Shown piece by piece: positions 21,625 through 24,979 of a stretch of DNA of 24,979 nt (positions are counted from its first letter, which is position 1; the number at the start of each line of letters is the position of its first letter). The stretch is from JBJXHG01 sp046160865 (GTDB lineage: Bacteria; Planctomycetota; UBA1135; GCA-002686595). The stretch is taken from positions 1 through 24,979 of the forward strand of contig JBJXHG010000178.1 in assembly GCA_046160865.1 (NCBI GenBank), written 5' to 3'. The position numbers and the translations under genes were made by a program. Under the pieces are notes generated by a model, which did not search any database, had not been told where the DNA came from, and was given only the letters and a program-made list of their open reading frames with translations.

Positions 21625-23466
21625 ATGATCAAGACCCCGTGCCTGCGCGTCCTCGCCCTCACGCTCGCTGCGACCTCCGCGAGCGCGCAGAGCGACCCGC
21701 CGTTTCCGTTCTGGCTCCAGAACAAGGTGCGTTGGCCGAACGAGCTCGGCTCGTGCGCCCGCATCACGCGCTCGGTCGCCGGCGAGTTCACGCACGATGG
21801 CATTCGCAGCGCGGTCACGCTCGGAGGCGACACGGTGTGCTTCGTCTACGGGCCGTTCGCGCACGTCTCGACCGCGGCCGTCCCGTTTCCCGGTCCGGTG
21901 AACGACATCGACACGCTGACGCAAGGTGGAGTCGACCGGCGGGACGCCGTGGTCGGCGTCGGTTCGTTCGGGCTCGTGACGTCGTTCCTGCTCGGAACGG
22001 ATCCCGACGAGTTCGCGTCCGACGAGGCGATCCTCGGTGCGTGGCAAGGCGCACGCATGGTGCGCTCGCGAAACATCAATGCCGACGGATCGCCCGACTT
22101 CGTCGGCGTCGCGGCCGACGGCAAGACCGTGATCGTGCGCCAGAACACGATCGGCTCGAACACGTTCGTCGAGAGCACGTTCTCGTGCTTCCAACCCGAA
22201 GGATCGTCGTCGGAGGTGCACGACGTCGTGCTCGCGCAGTGGGACTTCGACGCGGACCTCGAGATCGCGCTGCGTACGGATCACGGACTCGAGGTGTACG
22301 ACAAGGACGGCACCCCGCGGCGCAAGCACGCGACGCCCGGCCATCACGGCGACGCGATCGTCGCGTTCCAAGGCGTACCCGGCGGCCCCGAAGTCATCGC
22401 GTGGCTCGTCACGAACGCGGCGCAGAACGGCCAAGACCTCTACGCGTCGCGCGGCACGATCGTTCCGCCACTGCAATACCAAGGCGCGCTGACGTTCGGC
22501 GACGGCGTCACGATGGCCTCCGCGGACGCGAACGCCGACGGGCGCGGCGATCTCGTGGTCGCGCGGCGAGGCACTTACCGCCCGTACTTGCTGCGCAACT
22601 CGGCCGAGTCGACGACCGGCCCGTACTTCGCCGGCTGCACGGCACCGACCCCGTCGGCGGACTTCGGGGTGCTCACCCTCGGTGGCTCACTCGCGGATCC
22701 CGAGATCGAGCAGCCGGCGGACGTGAACGAAGCGCTGCCGCTGTGGACGGATTTCAGCAATGACGGCATCCCCGATCTCTACGTGCCCATCGAGACGTCG
22801 AACACGTTCGCGATCTTGGACGGCGCCGCGACGCCGCAATCTCCGGGCATGACGCTGCTCACCACGGATCTCTTTCACGGCGACCGGTTCGAGCCCGCGA
22901 TCCCGGCCGGCTCGGAGCGCACGCTGCGGCTCATGCTGCACTTCGACGACGTGCCGTCGAACGCGACGGACCTCGAGCTGTGGGCGTTCCTCCAGCCGAG
23001 CCTCGACACGTCGACGTTCCTCGAGCCGAGCGCCGAGATCTCGCTGCGCTACGACATCGACGATCCAGCGTCGCCCGGCGTCTACCACGTGCTCGTGCCG
23101 GTGCCGCCTCACGCGAGCGACACGCAGTGCGAGCTGCAGCGCGTGTACTGGATAGGCGTACGCTTCACGCGCAGGAGCGCGGAGAACGGCGCGCTCCTGC
23201 AAGCCTTCCCACATCACTACGCCGTGTTCACGACCGACGGCGAAGTGTTGGAGCACTGGATCACGACGCCGCCCTTAGGTGGCACGACCGGATTCCTGCC
23301 CACGGTCGAAGGCTGCTACGACGGGCTCGACATCTCGTTCGCCGGTGGCACGACGCTGCGGCCCGTGCCCGGCTTGATGGAGCGACATGCTCTGCCGCCG
23401 ACGCAGACCGGACGTGTGCCGAAGGTCCCCGGCAATCCGCCGCCTCCGCCGGGCAACACGTATTGA
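21625..23466 (+). CDS. Exported FG-GAP/VCBS-like repeat protein
   Basis: 613 residues. The signal peptide (about 1-21, ending SASAQ) predicts export. Four Asp/Asn-rich, calcium-loop-like segments typical of FG-GAP/VCBS beta-propeller blades are visible: NINADGSPDFV (150-160), WDFDADLEIAL (206-216), DANADGRGDLVV (301-312) and DFSNDGIPDLYV (376-387). They are irregularly spaced, so this would be a partial or degenerate propeller. Residues about 410-560 form a separate beta-rich region, and the tail is Pro-rich (GNPPPPPGNTY). I recognise no enzyme motif. It is probably an extracellular or surface protein of unknown function. ATG 21625 begins the signal peptide; no ribosome binding site is obvious. 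The stop is 6 bases from that of the convergent CHAT gene. Confidence 0.82.
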   Translation: MIKTPCLRVLALTLAATSASAQSDPPFPFWLQNKVRWPNELGSCARITRSVAGEFTHDGIRSAVTLGGDTVCFVYGPFAHVSTAAVPFPGPVNDIDTLTQGGVDRRDAVVGVGSFGLVTSFLLGTDPDEFASDEAILGAWQGARMVRSRNINADGSPDFVGVAADGKTVIVRQNTIGSNTFVESTFSCFQPEGSSSEVHDVVLAQWDFDADLEIALRTDHGLEVYDKDGTPRRKHATPGHHGDAIVAFQGVPGGPEVIAWLVTNAAQNGQDLYASRGTIVPPLQYQGALTFGDGVTMASADANADGRGDLVVARRGTYRPYLLRNSAESTTGPYFAGCTAPTPSADFGVLTLGGSLADPEIEQPADVNEALPLWTDFSNDGIPDLYVPIETSNTFAILDGAATPQSPGMTLLTTDLFHGDRFEPAIPAGSERTLRLMLHFDDVPSNATDLELWAFLQPSLDTSTFLEPSAEISLRYDIDDPASPGVYHVLVPVPPHASDTQCELQRVYWIGVRFTRRSAENGALLQAFPHHYAVFTTDGEVLEHWITTPPLGGTTGFLPTVEGCYDGLDISFAGGTTLRPVPGLMERHALPPTQTGRVPKVPGNPPPPPGNTY

Positions 23467-23472
23467 CGGGTT

Positions 23473-24979
23473 TCAACGCCCGCTGGACCGCGGCAAACGC
23501 GAGCGACGAAGCCCCACCGCGCACGCGCACAACACCACACCGACGACGAGCCACGTGATCGGCCGCGTGTCCGACGCGCGCGCTTGCGGCAGAGCGGGCG
23601 CTGCGCCCACGCGCGTCACACCGAGACCGAGCAGACGCAGGGAGCCGTAGAAGTGCGGATCGTTCGTCGCGGGTTCACTGGCGAGAGCGCGGCGCGCGCG
23701 GCGCAACGCTTCGGCCGCGCCGTGTTCCTGCGCGAGCTCTCGGTGCATGGCCGACGCGAGCGTCAGTGCGCCGCCGTAGGGCATGTCGAACGAGTTGAGC
23801 ACAACGGCCGACGCTCCCCCGGCGAAGAACGCGTGGCCGAGGTGGCCGCCGACATCGTCGCCGGGACGCATCGGACCGCGCGCAGCGCCGCACGCGAGCA
23901 AGACGACGAGCGGCGGCCAGCGCCCGCGCTCGACATCGTCGCTCCAGAGCACGCTCGATCGACCCACACGCGCGGCGAGCAGCAATCCCGCTGGGCGCTC
24001 GCGTTCCAAGTCGTACACGCCGTGCGCGAAGATCGAAAGCACAGCCGTGCGCTCGAACGGCTCGACGAGCAACCGGTCGACCGTCGCGTCGCTCGCGGAG
24101 ACGAACGACACACGCTCGGACGCGAACGGACTCGCGACGCGCTCGCGCTCCGCGTCGCCGAACACGAAATCGCCTGCGATTCCGAACTGTGCGCGCAGGT
24201 CGGGATCGGCCTGCGAGGCGGCGAAAACGCACACGTCGCGTTCGCGCGGGCGGGCGTCGCACGCGCGAGCGAGATGCACCCCGACTTGGAGCGACGGCAA
24301 GTGGCTCAGCGCGAAGTCGAGGCCGAGCACGCGCCCGTCTGCGGTCGTGAGGCACTCGAACGGCGCACTGCCGAGCACGTCGGCACCGACGACGATCACG
24401 CTCGTCCAGCCGCGCACGCGCGCGTCGATCGCGTCGGGTAGGAGCGCGCGCGACAACGCATCGATGCTCGCTGCGAGTGCGCGCGCGCGCTCCTCGCGCT
24501 CGCCTTCTCCGGTGAGCGCGACCGGCGACACCGACAGCCATTCCGAGACCGCGCGACGCCGTGCATCGAGCTCCGAGTCTGCCGCAAGCGGGGCGGACAC
24601 GATGCCCGAGCCATCCACCGCGAACACGTACGACGACTGCGGAGCCGGCAGATACACGAGCAGCCCCGTGCCCGGCGCGAGCAATGCGCCGCGGACTTCG
24701 TCGAGACTCACCTCCGCGAGATCGAGCGCGCGCGACAAGCTGCCGACGCTCTGCGCGCGCATCCACGCGTCGAGCGCGCGTTCGCGACCGGTCTCCGATG
24801 CGTCGAGCGCGAGCTCGAGCGCCACGAGCTCCGACAGCACGAAGCGTTGGTCGCCGAAGTAGAAGAGCCCGAGTCCGCCGGCTCGCACCCGACCGCGCTT
24901 CCAGCCGTCGAGCACGCGCGTGAAGGCGCGCTCGAGCGCGTCGCGGCGGCGCGCGAGCTCCAGCGCCGACGCCGCTCGT
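23473..24979 (-). CDS. CHAT-domain protein, 5' end beyond the window, with C-terminal membrane segment
   Basis: 501 residues are visible; the frame continues without a stop to the window edge, so the N-terminus is missing. The visible start reads as charged helix (ALELARRRDALERAF), as expected for the TPR/helical region that normally precedes CHAT. The caspase-like CHAT domain covers about 165-455 of the visible part, with catalytic His319 in IFAHGVYD and Cys363 in LLACGAARG, then GGASAVVLNSF. CHAT proteins are cysteine proteases or protease-like effectors, some of them activated by a partner that recognises a stress or invader. A hydrophobic segment near the end (about 473-490, ITWLVVGVVLCACAVGL) followed by Arg-rich residues could anchor it in the membrane. 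No defence partner lies in the window, and the role is undetermined. Confidence 0.85.
   Translation of the reverse strand, partial: RAASALELARRRDALERAFTRVLDGWKRGRVRAGGLGLFYFGDQRFVLSELVALELALDASETGRERALDAWMRAQSVGSLSRALDLAEVSLDEVRGALLAPGTGLLVYLPAPQSSYVFAVDGSGIVSAPLAADSELDARRRAVSEWLSVSPVALTGEGEREERARALAASIDALSRALLPDAIDARVRGWTSVIVVGADVLGSAPFECLTTADGRVLGLDFALSHLPSLQVGVHLARACDARPRERDVCVFAASQADPDLRAQFGIAGDFVFGDAERERVASPFASERVSFVSASDATVDRLLVEPFERTAVLSIFAHGVYDLERERPAGLLLAARVGRSSVLWSDDVERGRWPPLVVLLACGAARGPMRPGDDVGGHLGHAFFAGGASAVVLNSFDMPYGGALTLASAMHRELAQEHGAAEALRRARRALASEPATNDPHFYGSLRLLGLGVTRVGAAPALPQARASDTRPITWLVVGVVLCACAVGLRRSRLPRSSGR

Noticed and set aside
1..24979. CRISPR arrays, tRNA or rRNA genes, prophage or an intact insertion sequence
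   Set aside because: No direct-repeat array with spacers, cloverleaf or transposase/integrase frame was found by eye.

Overview
The window is GC-rich and gene-dense. It looks chromosomal and most resembles a Planctomycetota genome. This assignment is an inference: no rRNA or other phylogenetic marker is present. It rests on a secreted protein ending in a Cys/Gly-rich tail I associate with that phylum (288..1943), a di-haem peroxidase with a similar type of extension, sulfatase-fold proteins fused to TPRs, an FG-GAP-type exported protein and a CHAT-domain protein. I see no tRNA, rRNA, CRISPR array, phage gene or intact transposase.

Layout. 1..163 is a long imperfect palindrome with CTAG at both ends. 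288..1943 (+) is an exported repeat protein. 2059..3822 (+) is a membrane polyferredoxin with a C-terminal TPR domain; it converges on a di-haem cytochrome c peroxidase/MauG-type protein (4071..5741, -). A second long palindrome (5864..6028) lies in the divergent gap before an overlapping OmpR-type regulator and histidine kinase (6105..8278, +). The kinase converges, 4 bp apart, on an M2 (ACE-like) zinc peptidase (8283..10088, -). 10364..11470 (+) is an exported TPR-thioredoxin. A third palindrome (11658..11825) touches the stop codon of a doubled SurA/parvulin-type isomerase (11822..13759, -).

A 42-codon remnant resembling the N-terminus of DUF47/PhoU-like proteins (13879..14007) sits directly before two translationally overlapping sulfatase-fold/TPR paralogues (14022..17449, +). 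Then come an SDR oxidoreductase (17472..18239, -), a 390-bp intergenic region with hairpins and a 16-bp perfect palindrome, a B12-binding-type radical SAM enzyme (18630..20279, -), pdxA (20432..21409, -), an FG-GAP-like exported protein (21625..23466, +) and the C-terminal part of a CHAT protein that runs off the right edge (23473..24979, -).

Most genes are single transcription units in alternating orientation. Only two tight operons are evident: regulator/kinase (ATGA overlap) and the sulfatase pair (GTGA overlap). A large share of products carry signal peptides or membrane anchors (peroxidase, polyferredoxin, isomerase, thioredoxin, sulfatases, peptidase), so the region leans towards envelope redox chemistry, protein folding and extracellular turnover. 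The most unusual signal is the set of three roughly 160-170 bp near-palindromes, each confined to intergenic DNA and each with its own sequence. They look like non-autonomous mobile elements.
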